Assembly (NCBI RefSeq): GCF_048128805.1
Contig: NC_136001.1
Location: 2,539,501-2,603,500, forward strand
Length of the DNA stretch: 64,000 bases
Reading direction: 5' to 3'
From: Centroberyx gerrardi
Taxonomy: Eukaryota > Chordata > Actinopteri > Beryciformes > Berycidae
Part shown: piece by piece, positions 32,838-45,600 of the stretch
Numbering within the stretch: the first letter of the stretch is position 1
How the letters are laid out: each line of letters starts with the position of its first letter
Position numbers and translations under genes: made by a program
The notes under the pieces: generated by a model
Told to the model about the DNA's origin: nothing
Seen by the model: only the letters and a program-made list of their open reading frames with translations
The model's database searches: none

Positions 32838-34410
32838 TCAAAATCAGTGTCACTTCCACCTCTTGCAGCAGGCCCCGCGGATCACGTGACAGGGGCCTGC
32901 TGCAAGAGGTGGAAGTGACATTGATTTTTGAAACTCTATGAACGTGAAGGAAGAAGGACTTCCTGCATGTAGGCTAACTTTATTTCAAGTCAACAATATT
33001 TAAAATAAATAAATAAATAAATAAATAAATTAATCAATTAATTAACTTCAAACATCCAACTATGGTTATTGCTGTGCTGCCGACCAAAACTTCCAGAACA
33101 TGCTCCATGGGGGAAATTATATAAGTAGGAAAAAAACAGAGAATAGTGATTACAAACTAATGTTGAGTGTTTTTTATAGGCACTTATATTTTCATATTGC
33201 AGTGCACCGTTTAAAGAGCATACTTAAATTATTTATATTATGTACTCCTGTATTTTGTATTCAACCTGTTTCTTTCCAGTCTGTCTGGTGTCTTTTATAA
33301 TCTGACCCAGAATGTGACACTTGATACACTCTAGTTAGTTTCAATAATGAACAGTTTTGAGACATCACAATGGGAGCTGGTCTTTCAGATTAAAAGCCAT
33401 CAGCACTGTATATAGACTAGTAATTATTCAACTGAAAGCAAAAATATACAATGGGGCTCTTTCATAAAACTTACTATGACGCGTGACGTTAGGGGCAGAT
33501 ACTGTCACGGTAGGGTGTTTTCTCATCATTCATAAACGTGAAATATCGAGAGGTTAATGTTTTCCCGTACTTCCACCCCTTTTGATCATTTACATATTGT
33601 GAAAGCGATTCATAAAAGCACACTGCGCCGCAAAAAATACCACCAAATATGAATTATAAAAAAAAAACTATAGATAAAGTTACATTGTGTCCTAGGGCAT
33701 CCTACTATAGAATGAGGAAATCTCTGTCTGTCCGTCCGTCTGTCTGCATCCATTTTGCTCCTCAACGGGTTGGCCAATCAATCTCAAACTGCACATGGGC
33801 ATTGAGCATTGGCATAGGCAGGGACTGACGGAGCTGATTTTTCCATTTTCCCAAATTTACACTGTTTATGCGCCTTTTTGGCAAGTCTGCGCGGAGTTGT
33901 GGCGCGCGCATCCCCAGAAGTCTGCACATAGTTGTGGCGCATTCCCCGGGTATGGACTAGTTAATTATTATTGGAAATGTGAACATTTTTAATAAATATG
34001 ACTCGCACACTGGCTTTGCAATTATTAATTACTGCTCTGATTGCGGTTGTAAACGCCAGTTTCCATCTGATTTGATTCAGTTTATCATGATAAAAAAAAA
34101 GAAGATGACCATATGCACATTCCATAAACTTTTTAGCAGCTGCTGGAGTGTGAGAGCTGAAGGAGAACACTGCACACTTCTGCCAATGCTCGAATATATT
34201 TATTTATCTTACAGATTTAAGTTTTTTTCCAACTTATATAATTTCCCCCACGGAGCGTGTTCTGGAAGTTTTGGTTGGCAGCGCAGCAATAACCATATTT
34301 GGATTTTAAGTAATTCAGGAATTTATTGAATTTACTGAAAGTCCTTCTTCCTTCACATTCATAGAGTTTAAAAAATCAATGTCACTTCCACCTCTTGCAG
34401 CAGGCCCCTG
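32838..34410. mobile_element. Long inverted-repeat (foldback) element
   Basis: The sequence from CAGGGGCCTGCTGCAAGAGG at 32890 through about 33130 recurs inverted at about 34210-34410, with one side broken by an (AAAT)n run near 33003-33030. A further inverted copy of the terminal 35 bases sits just outside at 32838-32876, making a tight hairpin around a 13-base loop. The interior (33150-34200) has no coding signal. No clean target duplication is visible, so the family is uncertain. Confidence 0.65.
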
Positions 34411-34735
34411 GAGAAAATTGTAATCAAACTTGCCCCCACCTCCTCCACGTCTCTCCCAAAAACAGAAAAAAAGAAAAAAAAAGTTATGGCCACAAGAACG
34501 TTAGTTATATTACCATAACTCCAGATTCTATGAGTATAGGCGTAGCCCTCTAAAGAGCTGTTGCTATTGGGTTTATCCCTCTCGCGCATGCGCAGTCTGA
34601 AGATTTTCTTTCCCACCACTTTACGCTACAGTGGCTACGCTCAGGTCCTCAACTATAGAATATACAGCGTCGGGACCTGAGCTCTGCTCCCAAAAGCCAG
34701 TAATTTCTTCGGCCAATGTTGGTGGAGCAGGGGGC

Positions 34736-34850
34736 CTAAGTCTTAGAGGGCTACGCCTATACTCATAGAATCTGGAGTTATGCTAACATAACTAACGTTC
34801 TATTTCGTATAGGTTTCACCCTCTAAGAGCTGTCGCTATTGGGTTAAGGG
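34736..34850 (-). repeat. DIRS internal complementary region
   Basis: This block holds the complement of the left outer end (ATAGAATCTGGAGTTATG) directly followed, through CTAACATAACTAAC, by the complement of the right outer end (GTTCTATTTCGTATAGG). In DIRS elements such a block templates circularisation of the cDNA before recombinase-mediated integration. Confidence 0.75.
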
Positions 34851-35163
34851 TGAAGCTGATGTAGTCAATGCCCACTGAGACACCAAGGACCTCAAGCAGA
34901 TAACATACACCAGTTCACAACCCTATAATGCGAAGCGTAATAAGGCAGGAAAACACCGGCTGTGCCATGGTTGACCTCATGCCAACCTTGTGTGGAAAAA
35001 AGGCGAGTGATAGAACACTCGCTCCACACAACACTGCCGTTGCAGAATGTGAGACGTTGATTACGTATCGTAATGATCCCTCATGCAGCCCACTAATCCG
35101 TGATGATTAGATTGGGGGCGCACCGTTTGGCATGTGCGTAAAAACGCCAGATCTGACAACGCG

Positions 35164-36110
35164 TCATCTGCGGTCTAACACGTTTAAGACTGAATGAGTC
35201 AGGGAGGACTCAGACACATCGCGCAGATAGAAACGGATGAAAAGCCACGGAGAAGCCCAAGATGCCACTGCGCTGATGTCTGCCACCGCCATCCCTCTGA
35301 GGAGGGCCGTAGATGATGACAAGGCTCTCGTGGAGTGCGCCCGGATGCCCTGTGGCGGCTCGGCTCCCGCCGCACTGTAGGCTTGTGTGATGGCATCACA
35401 CAGCCAGTGCGACAGATGCTGTTTTGACAGAGCCGAGCCTTGTGAATGCCCTCTGTAATGAACAAACAGCTGCTGTGTCTGTCGGATGTTTGCTGTGCGC
35501 AAAACATATTGAGACAAAGCAGAGTCGGTGAGACGCTTCCTCTGCCTCATTTCTGTGAGGCGGGGGGGAAGAACCCCTCGAGGGAAATAATTCTCGACCG
35601 AAAGGAGTTTGTTAGGACTTTAGATGTGAATGAGGGATTTGGCTGTAAAGTCGCTGTGCTCCCGTCCTCTCTAATAGAAAGGCAGGACGGCGAGACCGAC
35701 AGCGCGCATAAGTCACTCACTCTCTTAGCCGACGTCAGGGCTAGGAGGAGCGCTGTTTTCAGGGATACTGATCTCTCTCCATAGCCCTTGTGGCAGGATG
35801 ACAGCATACGCTTTGATTGTAGATGGAGCCAAATCGTAATCTACCAACGTCTGAAGGTAGGTTAACACGAGAGGCAGAGGACACGACGTAGGATCTGAGC
35901 CTCTCTCCACACACCAGCGCTGAAAAGCAGACCATCTACCCGCGTAACACGCTGTAGTAGAAGGGGCTCTTGCACCTTGGATAGTGCGCACCACTGCAGG
36001 GGGCAGATCTAACCTTTCCAAGCGCTCCCGTTCAGCGGCCAGGCCCACAGTTGTTGGCCTATTACTGGGAGGTGGAGGATCGCACCGTCCAGCTGTGACA
36101 GTGCGCGTCT
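35164..36110 (-). pseudogene. DIRS tyrosine recombinase, frameshifted
   Basis: The N-terminal core-binding part (ARAPSTTACYAGRW, YDLAPSTIKAYAV) ends in one frame near 35790. The next piece (TSAKRVSDLCAL, candidate first catalytic Arg) and the C-terminal piece (IRAHSTRALSSS with HxxR, and FIRFYLRDVS with the candidate nucleophilic Tyr) lie in different frames, with a break near 35550. All key residues are recognisable but no single frame joins them. Confidence 0.8.
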
Positions 36111-38693
36111 GCGCCATGGGAGCTGCCACGGTTTCCCCGCCAGCAGCTGCACCATGGTCGGGAACCAAGACGCGCTCGTGCGTTCTGGTGCCACCAGAAT
36201 AACCGCTCGGTTCTCCTCCTGAATGTGCGCTAAGAGGCGAGAAATCAGGGGAACTGGGGGAAACGCATAAAGGAGAGCCCTGGGCCACGGCCGGTGAGAG
36301 AAGGCATCCACTCCCAGTGGAGGATTGTCTCGTGCGTTCATGGAGAACCACAGTGCGCATTGCGCATTCTCTCGTGAGGCGAACAGTTCCACCTTCGCCT
36401 TCCCGAACCTGTCCCACAACATCTGAACTAGTGTGGGACTCAGTTTCCACTTGTTGTGGGAGGGACCGCCGCGAGACATCAAGTCTGCAGCGCGGTTCTG
36501 TACCCCCAGGATGTACACCACTCTGATGGAGAGCAGGTGTCTGTGAGACCACAGCAAGAGGCTCCTGGCTATCTCCAGCAGCCGGGCTGAGTGCACACCG
36601 CCCTGACAGTTGATGTATGCTGCCGCTGTCATGTTGTCTGTCCTCACTACGACATGCCTGTTCGTCAGCATCGGAACAAAGTGCTTTAGCACTTTGAGCA
36701 CCGTGGACAGTTCCAGACAGTTTATGTGGAGGGAAGGAGGATTCTCCCATTTTCCCCCCACAACTTGAGACTCGCACATCCCTCCCCAACTGGAAAGAGA
36801 CGCGGCTATGTATACACCGATATGTGTGACGTCGCTCTCCCAAGGGGAACCCCTGTCGACAGGACACGGGGGGTTTTCCAGTATGCCAGGTCTGACTGCA
36901 GTGAGAGAGGGGTGGACAGCATGCGTCTTCTGTGCCGTATTGGGTTGAGACGCAGGCGGCTGAACCATCTCTGAATTTTCCTCATGTGGAGGAGTCCCAA
37001 GGGGACCACCACATAGCTTGCAGACATCAGGCCTAGCAGACGCATCACAGACAGTGCCGTCACCACTCTGTGAGGTGTGATGTGAGACAGCAGAGAGCTT
37101 AGCGCATCCAGCCTGGCTGTGGACAGCTTTGCTCTCATGGTGGCGGAGTTTAAGTCCACACCCAGGTAAATTAACAACTGGGTGAGGAGAGCTCTTTTGC
37201 CAGTTCATGACGAAACCCAGTGTTTGCAGATGCTATACAACTTCCACTGTGTGGAGTGCAGCTTTCTCCTGGGAGTGAGCCATAAGGATTAGGTCGTCTA
37301 GGTAGAACAAAACCCTGATCCCTTTCCTGCCTAATGGCTCCAGCGCCGTTTCCATACACTTGGAGAAGGTGCCCGGAGCCAGAGAGTAACCGAATGGTAA
37401 CCGGTTGTACTGGTATTGGATTCCCTGGAAGGAGAAGCGCAGAAACTTCCTGTGCTTGGGAATGACAGGGATGTGGAAATATGCATCTCTCAGGTCGATG
37501 GATGTGAACCAATCGCCGGGATGCACGCATTCCAACACATGTCTGATTGTCAACATGTGAAAAGGCCGCTTCATAATGTATTTGTTGAACAGGGACAGGT
37601 CCAAAATCGGCCTCATCCCGCCTGTTTTCTTTGGTGTGAGAAAATAGCGGGAATAAAACCCCTCGTTCTCCTCTCCTGGAGGGACGGGGGAGATAGCTTC
37701 CTTCCCCAGAAGCTCTGCTAGTTCCGCCTTCAGGGCTGTTATCTCTGATTGAGATGACATGGTCGTTTCCACCACACCGAGAAATGGGGGGGAGGACTGG
37801 CGAACTGGAGCGTGTAGCCCTTTGAAATCAACCTTGACATCCATGTATTCATGGGTAACAGGTTTTGCCACGCTGAGCAGTGCTCTGTAAGCGGGTGCGC
37901 GCACGTCAGTGGAGCATCCGATGCCATCCACAGCCAGCTTGTCGCCCTCTCCGCTGCTGTGAACGTCACAGCCCATGGGAGGGCGGAATGAAAAGGGCTG
38001 GTGTTGGCCGCGGAGCTGGGAACGTATGACAGCGTCAGCGTTCCGCTCCGTGTGCTCGAAGACTGAGTCTGAAACAGGCCGTGCTGAGATGCCACCACTA
38101 ACTCGCCCCAATGTGAGGGAGGTGGTTGGTAATCCTTTACTGTCAGTGAAGCACATTTTAGTAGAGGATTTATTACTCGTTAAAATGTGAGGAAGTGACC
38201 GGGCAGCACTGCTGCCCAGTGATGGGGGAGGAGGTGGTGCCGCAGCGGGTGCTCGTGGGGGCGCAGCTGCAGCAGCGGGTGCCTCCTCTTGGGGCGAGCA
38301 TCTCTGTGCATCGGATGAAGCGGAGGTGCAGCTCTGCCCCAAAAGGTGTGTTTCCTCACCCTCTCCGCTTCCTCGGCCGCTTCCTGTAGGTGGGCTATGG
38401 CGCTTTGGAGGAGTGGTCCAAACAGCCCATCGGGGGCTATGGGACCATCCAGCAGCTCCCGTCGGATGAGAGGGGGAAGCTGAGACATGTGCAGCCAGAT
38501 GTTCCGCTGCTTCATAGTCTGCCACACCATGATCCTGGACGACGCCACTGTTGTCGCCGTGGCGAGAGTCATCGCTTTGCCAATGTTCGTGGCCAACTCT
38601 GGGGAAAAAACCCCGGACTTGGTGGCCATGGCAGAGACAGCCGAGGACAACAGGGCGATGTTGTTCTGCGCCACCATGATCTGCGCTGCACAT
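36009..38693 (-). pseudogene. DIRS reverse transcriptase / RNase H, broken
   Basis: The RT region (37233-38693 frame) holds GGMRPILDLSLFN, DLRDAYFHIPV, RLPFGYSLAPGTFSK and the YLDD active-site motif. A TAG interrupts it at about 37233 right after HTVEVV. Frameshifts near 37190 and 36820 move the reading into the frame YLGVDLNSATMRAKLS and back. The RNase H part continues with HINCLELSTVLK, VVRTDNMTAAAYIN and the DIRS-typical VDAFSHRPWPRALLYAFPP. The C-terminal part overlaps the recombinase region. Confidence 0.82.
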
Positions 38694-39405
38694 TGCTGTG
38701 AGTAATCAGATAGGCGGGCGTAGGCTTGGTCCCGTGGCGTCAGCGGCGAAGGTTTCCACTTACCAAAAAAGGTAGCCTTGGGGAGGAGGATCGATGTCAA
38801 GCTCTGTTCAAGCGGTGGAACGGAGGGAAAACCTTTTTCTGTGTCCCCGTGGACCCTGGTGAAAGGTTCCCATCTGGCCACCGGAGCTCGCAGTTTTCCG
38901 TTGATGGCTCCCTGAAGGGCTGAAGCTCCGAAAACCTGGGCCAAAGCGGGGGGCGTTTGACCGGCGGCTCCTGGACGTACACATCCCCGCCTAAGAGGCC
39001 GTGAGCAGGTGCAGGTTGCTCTGCCGGCGTCACTATGCCCCTCAAATCCGTCGCCTGCTTAATGATGTCCAGGAGAAGTCCTTTGGTGGCCGGCATGTGG
39101 CTGGCAGATTGGAACGGAGAAGGAGAGGACCGCAGCAGCGGAGCTCCTTGCCGCGGTGGGCAAGGGGAAAGCCGCAATTGCGGGGCCCCGCCCTTAAGAT
39201 CAGGCTCCAGGTCTCCCGACGGGGAGACGGGAGAATCGGGAGGAGAGCCCGAGATGGAGGGAGCCGAGCCGGCTGACTCGTGCCCGCCATCGAGGATTTC
39301 CTCCGGAATATTCGGGAAGTCGTTGCCGCAGAGGATCTTGTCCAGCTCGTCATCTGGAGAGACGGCACCGCGGTCAGCCCAGCTACTGTCGCCGCTTCCC
39401 TCCAC
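38180..39405 (-). pseudogene. DIRS gag-like region, frameshifted
   Basis: Two minus frames (39405-38797 and 38944-38180) encode a Pro/Ser-rich, acidic N-terminal part and a more structured part with LSDYSQQCAAQIMVAQNNIALL. They are offset by a frame change around 38800-38940. Position before the RT and composition suggest the gag-like protein, without recognisable domain motifs. Confidence 0.6.
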
Positions 39406-40313
39406 CTGGAGCGCCGTGAAGGTGTTCGCCCGCCGCTACAGTTCCTCCACAGGCAGTCGAGCACAGAATTGGCACGAGGCCTGTGGAGTCAACGCTAACC
39501 CGGCGTGAACGGTGCCCAGGCAGGATGTAGCCGGTCCGGCAGGCGGTACACAAGCGGACAGCTCCTCCGGCGCGGTGAGACGACTTCTTCATCTTCTTAT
39601 TCTTCTTGACTGCTTGATCGCTGAAGAAATTTTGGGAGCAGAGCTCAGGTCCCGACACTGTATATTCTATAGTTGAGGACCTGAGTGTAGCCACTGTAGC
39701 GTAAAGTGGCGGGAAAGAAAATCTTCAGACTGCGCATGCGCGAGAGGTATAAGCCCAATAGCGACAGCTCTTAGAGGGCTACGCCTATACGAAATAGAAC
39801 TATGGTGGCCACACTGAGACAAGCACTGCGCTTGCACTTGCTAACTCCAGGTTTGCTGTAGAGGGAGTCAAGGGTCAAGCAGCAGGCAATACATTTCTGT
39901 ACTGCCACCTGTTAAAAAAAATCTGGTAAGAATTTTTTCTCAATAGTACGACTTAGTATCTCATAATTATGAGATGCTAAGTCATAATTATGAAATGCTA
40001 AGTCATAATTATGAGATAGTATCTCATAAATATGATTTTGCATCTCATAGGTTCATGGGTTCCAAGTGGGTGGGCCCAGGCCCACCTAGGCCCACCCACA
40101 GTATGGTCAACTGTCATCATAACATTTATTTAGCTTCATATGTTTTTGCCAGATTTAAAGATAAGAGTCATTTCAGGTCATGATAGTTTGATTAGATGGT
40201 ATTTTACCAAACTAATCCCTTGTCATAACTCAATCCTAAAACATCATAACTCAAAATACAAGTCTTCATTTTCTTGTGTGACCCAATCTACCCAGGCCTA
40301 AATTATTACTCCT

Positions 40314-40320
<7 letters not shown>

Positions 40321-40385
<65 letters not shown>
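40321..40385 (+). repeat. (CTA)n microsatellite
   Basis: An uninterrupted CTA run of over 20 copies passes into (TAA)n to about 40402. Confidence 0.9.
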
Positions 40386-40386
<1 letters not shown>

Positions 40387-40579
40387 ATAATAATAATAAT
40401 AATGGTAATAGCAGCAACAGCAACATCTGCACATAAAACAACTTTTATTGGCGCAATGGAAAAAAAACCCTGGACGTTTTGGCCCTTGGCTTGGCATGCT
40501 TGACATAATTTGGCCCTTGGGGAAAACTAACTGGGGAACCCTGCTGTAACCCATTATCATAAGGGTCAACAACTTGTGT

Positions 40580-40981
40580 GTTCAGATGTCCTTCTGCACA
40601 CCACTGTTGTAAAGACCTTTAACAACGTAAAGTTGTTATTGGAGCATTTGTGGCCTTTCTGTTAGCTTGAACCAGTCTGTCCATTCTCCTCTGACCTCTC
40701 TCATTAACAAAGTGTTTAGAGCCGCAGAACTGCCGCTCACTCGATGTTTCTGAGGGCAGCTGTTTCTGAGATGCTGAACTACCACAACTGGCACCAACAA
40801 TCATACCAATCAATCAAAGTTGCTTAGATCACGCATCTTGCCCATTCTAATGTTTGGTCAAACAAAAAACTAAACCACTTCAGATGTCTCTATGCTTTAT
40901 ATATTGAGTTGCAGCCACATGATTCACTGTTTGGGTTTGTGTTAACAAGCAGGTGTACCTAATAAAGTGGCCTGTGAGTGT
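40580..40981 (-). repeat. Widespread fish dispersed repeat, truncated
   Basis: The end AGGTGTACCTAATAAAGTGG followed by CCTGTGAGTGTA and the block CCATTCTCCTCTGACCTCTC match, from memory, a very common teleost interspersed repeat. The other terminus is missing. Non-coding. Confidence 0.6.
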
Positions 40982-41889
40982 AATATCTCATATTTATAAG
41001 ATACTGAGCATCTCATAATTATGACTTACTATCTCAAGATTATGAGATGCTAAGTAATTATTATGAAATGGTATCTCATAAAAATGACTTAGCATCTCAT
41101 AATTATTACTTAGTATCTCATAATTATGACATAGTATCTCATAATTATGACATAGTATCTCATAAATATGACTTAACAAGTCATACTATTGAGAAAAAAA
41201 TCTCAATTGATGAAGAAGAAAAAAAAAATTCTGCCAGATTTTGGCAGAAATGGCCTTCCATATTTCTGAATACATAAAAGGTGTAGTACAAGTTCAAGTT
41301 CAAGTTTATTTATTTATATAGCCCTTTATCACAAGCATGTCTCAGAGGGCTTTACAGATAGTGTGTCTAGCTAGGTCTAACTAAACACAATCAGTGGTAA
41401 ACAAAATTTTGTAGGACAGCATGATGAAAAACACAAGGTAGGTAGGAGCAGATTTAGCGAGACAAACAATCTACCTATTCTATATAGCCTAACCTACCCG
41501 GCACCCCAGCCTTAGACCCTAAATGCACACAAGGAAAAACTCCCAGGAAAAAATTTGGAAGAAACCTTGGGTGGGCTGAGGCAGATAGGGATCCCCCCCC
41601 GGGACGGCTTAGCGTGCAATAGGTGCCGGGCAAAACATTGACAGAGTCATGGGCAACAATGATGACAAGAGAAAACAGAGAGAGACAAAAGAAGGGGAGG
41701 AGCATGAGGCGGTGGGGGGGGGCTGAGGCCAGCAGTAAAGGAGCGAGGGCAGCAGCGTCCAGGAGGGAGCAGCGGAAAGGAAGGGCAAGGCAGCAATGAC
41801 GACGAAGAGCCAGGGCAGCACCCGTCACTGCCAGGTAGAACACTGACCTGGAGTCAGAGAGGAGGAGAGAGAGGAAGCCGCGTACACAC

Positions 41890-42545
41890 ACACAACACAC
41901 CCAGACACACACACACACGTAAAGAAGAAGGGGGGAAACAGCTGCAAACAGAACACACAGGGTCAGAGACACACGGGGGGCAGCAGCATCAGGGATGTGG
42001 AAGGGACCGAGGCCGGCGCTGACGACCACTGGACTGCACCGGAGTCTGAAGGGGGGAGAGAGTAAGGGGAGAAGCAGCAGCAGCAGAACACAAGACAGAC
42101 ACGTAGGGTGGGAGCAGGACCAAGGCCGGCGCCAACGACCGGCGGGAGCAACACCTGTCCACTGGCAGGTGGAGCACTGGACCGGAGTCTGAGGAAGGGG
42201 AGAGAAGACAGCTGCACACAGAACACACGGAGTCAGAGCACATCGGGTGGGAGCGGCAGCAGGGATGGGACTATGGCATGCACTGGCGACCACTGCACTG
42301 CACCGGGGTCTGAGAAAGGGGGAGGAGACAGGTACACACAAAGACAACGAACACACGGAGAGAGATCCAGGTGGGAGCAGCGTTAGGGATGGGACTAAGG
42401 CCAGCACCGAAGACCATCAGGGTCAGAGGAATCTGAGAAAGGGAGGAGAAAACCAGCCGCGCACACACACACACACACACACACAGAGCTGTGCAGAAGC
42501 AGCACAAGACCCAGACGTATTTGGGCACAGACACGCTCATACAGA
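41890..42545 (-). repeat. Tandem repeats in the LINE 3' region
   Basis: Four diverged units of about 120-145 bp each carry GGTGGGAGCAG, AAGGCCGGCGC/AAGGCCAGCAC, a CCGGAGTCTGA-like block and CACACAGAACACACGG. (CA)n runs flank the array. GC-rich open frames on both strands here are by-products of the repeats. Confidence 0.65.
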
Positions 42546-42681
42546 CAGCAGATAGGAAGTGATTAGACACAGTGTAGCCAGAGGGCATCCCTATGCTTAT
42601 GTTCCCAACGGCAAATTTCTATATAAATACTATCTAGGCTAGGGTAAGAGAGAAGACTGTGACGAGCCCAGGCCAGCGGTG

Positions 42682-45600
42682 CTAAGGTAGGTCGTAAGAT
42701 TGCGAGAAAAGATAGGTTTTGAGTCTAGATTTGAAGATTTTGACAGAATTAGCTTCCCTGACTGTAAGAGGTAGCTGGTTCCAGAGATAGGGAGCTCGGT
42801 AGGAGAAAGCTCTACTGCCTGCTGATTTTTTCTTGATTCTAGGGACAATAAGGTAGCCAGCGTCCTGCGAACGGAGGGCACGAGATGGAATATAAGGGAT
42901 GATGAGGTCGGATAGATATGATGGTGCAAGCCCATGTAACGATTTATAAGCTAACAGAAGCACCTTAAAGTCAGATCTGGCTTGAATTGGGAGCCAGTGA
43001 AGGGAGGTTAGGATAGGAGTGATGTGGTCAAATTTTCTAGTTCTGGTTAGTATTCTGGCAGCAGCATTTTGCACAAGTTGTAGTTTTTTAATACTACAGT
43101 TAGGTAGGCCAGAGAGTAAGACATTACAATAATCGAGTCTTGATGAAACAAAAGCGTGAATTAAGGTTTCAGCATCCGCCGTGTTTAGTAGGGAGCGAAT
43201 TTTCGAGATATTACGTAGATGGAAAAATGCTATCTTAGTGATTTCCTTAATGTGAGCATCGAATGAGAGAGCTGAGTCGAACGTAACGCCAAGGTTTTTA
43301 ACTGTGGGACTCTGGGTAATTAAGGAATCCCCAAAATTTAGAGTAAGGTCTGAAACAAGAGGTAGTTGGGTTTTTGGGCCAACAACTAGCATCTCAGTTT
43401 TGTTGGCGTTTAGTCGCAAGAAGTTTAGTGACATCCAATTGGTGACAGCGATTAGGCATAATTCTAGGTTTGAAAGTTGTAAGCGGTCGTCAGGTCTAAT
43501 TGGTATGTAAATTTGAGTATCGTCCGCGTAACAGTGAAATTTAATACCATAACTGCGAAAGATTTCACCAAGAGGTAGCATGTAAATGGAGAAAAGCAAA
43601 GGTCCGAGCACGGAGCCCTGCGGTACGCCAAAGTTAACTTTAGAATAATCAGATATAGTATTTTTATGTGAGACACAATGTGTTCTGTCAGATAGGTAGG
43701 AATTTAGCCAGGAAAGCGCAGAGTCGCGGATGCCAACGTCGCTCGCTAGGCGGTTTAAGAGAATATTATGATCGACTGTATCAAATGCCGCACTCAAATC
43801 AAGTAAGATAAGAACAGAAGAAGAATCGGAATCTGAGGCGAGGAGTAGGTCGTTTACCACTTTTGTGAGAGCAGTCTCAGTGCTATGTAGAGACCTAAAA
43901 CCAGATTGAAAGGGTTCGAAGAGACTATTACACGAGAGGTAGTCAGTTAGTTGGGTAGAAACTATTCTTTCCAAGACTTTAGAGAGGAAGGGGAGATTGG
44001 AGATTGGTCTAAAGTTATTAAGATCATCCGGATCAAGGTTGGATTTTTTGAGCAGAGGTTTAATTATGGCTGATTTGAAGGACGAGGGCACAATGCCAGA
44101 GGAGAGAGAGGTGTTAATGATATTGAGTAGGGAGGGGCCTAATATTGGGAGAAGTTCCTTAACCAATTTAGCAGGAAGAGGGTCAGATAAGCTGGTTGTG
44201 GATTTAGAGGAAAGTACTAATTTAGAGAAGATGTCTAAGGAGACAGTCTCAAATTGCGAGAGTACGGCGGTGGTCTCTAATGGAGCTAATGCACGATTAG
44301 GAGAGGGATCAACGCCCTCGGTGGGTAAAGAATTGCTAATTTCATCTCTAATAGAGTCAATTTTGTGATTGAAGAAATTAAGAAAGTCATTCGCGGTAAA
44401 TTGAGAGCTCGCTACAGGGGAGGGTTTACGAGTAAGTTTTGCTACCGTGTCAAATAGAAACTTCGGGTTATTTTTATTAGTGTTAATAAGATCTGAGTAG
44501 TAGGAGGCCCTAGCGGCGGAGAGCGTACGCTTGTAAGTCAATAGGCTATCGCTCCAAGCTAGTCGAAAGACCTCGAGTTTGGATAACCGCCATTTGCGTT
44601 CTAGCTTTCTACACGCCTGTTTTTGTGCACGAGTTTCATCAGTGAACCAGGGCGACGGTTTCTTTAGACGGCGGGTTTTTATGAGTAGGGGCGCAACAGA
44701 GTCAAGCGAGTCAGTTAGAATAGAGTTGAAGTTATCCGTGAACTCGTCGAGGGAACCAATTCGTTCAGAGAGAGAGGCAAGAGTTTTAGGTAGGAGATCA
44801 GCAAGTTTTGTAGTTGTCGAAGTATCAATACGGCGGATGCTGTAGGTATCAACTGGATTGGAATGCCGACAGGGCAGAGCAATTTGAAATTTAATGAGAT
44901 AATGATCTGATAATGCCGGTGGATACGGCAAAACTTCTAAGTCTGACACGTTAATACCACGAGCGAGGACCAGATCAAGAGTGTTGCCGCTAGAGTGGGT
45001 CTGTTCGTGAACCAACTGAGTAAAGCCAAAAGTGTCAATTAGGGACGAAAAAGCTTTGCTAAGTGGATTAGTTTCACAATTTAGATGAATATTGAAATCA
45101 CCGATAATTAGGATGTTATCCGTACGAATTACAAGGTCAGAGAGGAAATTGGAAAATTCTTCTAAAAAAGATGAATAGGGCCCAGGAGGGCGATAAAGGA
45201 TGATTAGGTAGAAAGGCAGGATACCAGAGTGGTTGAGGCCCATGCTAACTGGAATGGACGGGCGCATAGTGAGCATCTCACAAGATGAGAGTTTGTTACT
45301 TAGATCTGGAGAAAGGTTCAGACTCGAATTTAAGATTAGGCCAACGCCCCCACCTTTCTTAGATGTCCGAGCGACATGCGAGTTGGTGAAGTTAGAGGGG
45401 GAAGCTTCAATTAATGGAAGAGCATCATTTGGCTTTAGCCAGGTTTCACATAATCCCATTATGTCAATACTATGTTCTTTAATTAAGTCATTGACCAGCA
45501 GGGCTTTGTTAGCGAGTGATCTGATATTGATGAATCCGAGACATATGCGCTTTGTGTTGCTAGTAGGTTCGGGACGCTCAGCAATGCGAATAGGTTTAAT

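Larger units (their letters stand above)
34495..39800 (-). mobile_element. DIRS1-like tyrosine-recombinase retrotransposon (decayed)
   Basis: Inverted terminal repeats of about 170 bp lie at 34525-34695 and 39640-39795 (shared blocks GACCTGAG, GCGCATGCGCGAGAGG, GCTACGCCTATA). An internal complementary region at 34736-34850 joins the complements of both outer ends. Between them, reading minus, come gag-like, reverse transcriptase, RNase H and tyrosine recombinase regions. This is the DIRS1 layout. All three coding regions carry stops or frameshifts, so the copy is dead. Confidence 0.88.
39910..41265. mobile_element. MITE with palindromic tandem arms
   Basis: Arms at about 39920-40050 and 40983-41255 are built from repeats of short palindromic units (CTCATAATTATGAG, CTAAGTCATAATTATG). 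Outer segments with TCTCAATAGTA and ATCTGG are inverted relative to each other. The arms enclose unrelated repeats, including (CTA)n and another dispersed repeat. No coding capacity. Confidence 0.6.

Noticed and set aside
41475..42588. Long GC-rich open frames on both strands
   Set aside because: They lie in the tandem-repeat 3' region of the LINE and show Leu/Ser/Pro-rich or Gly/Arg-rich low-complexity translations.
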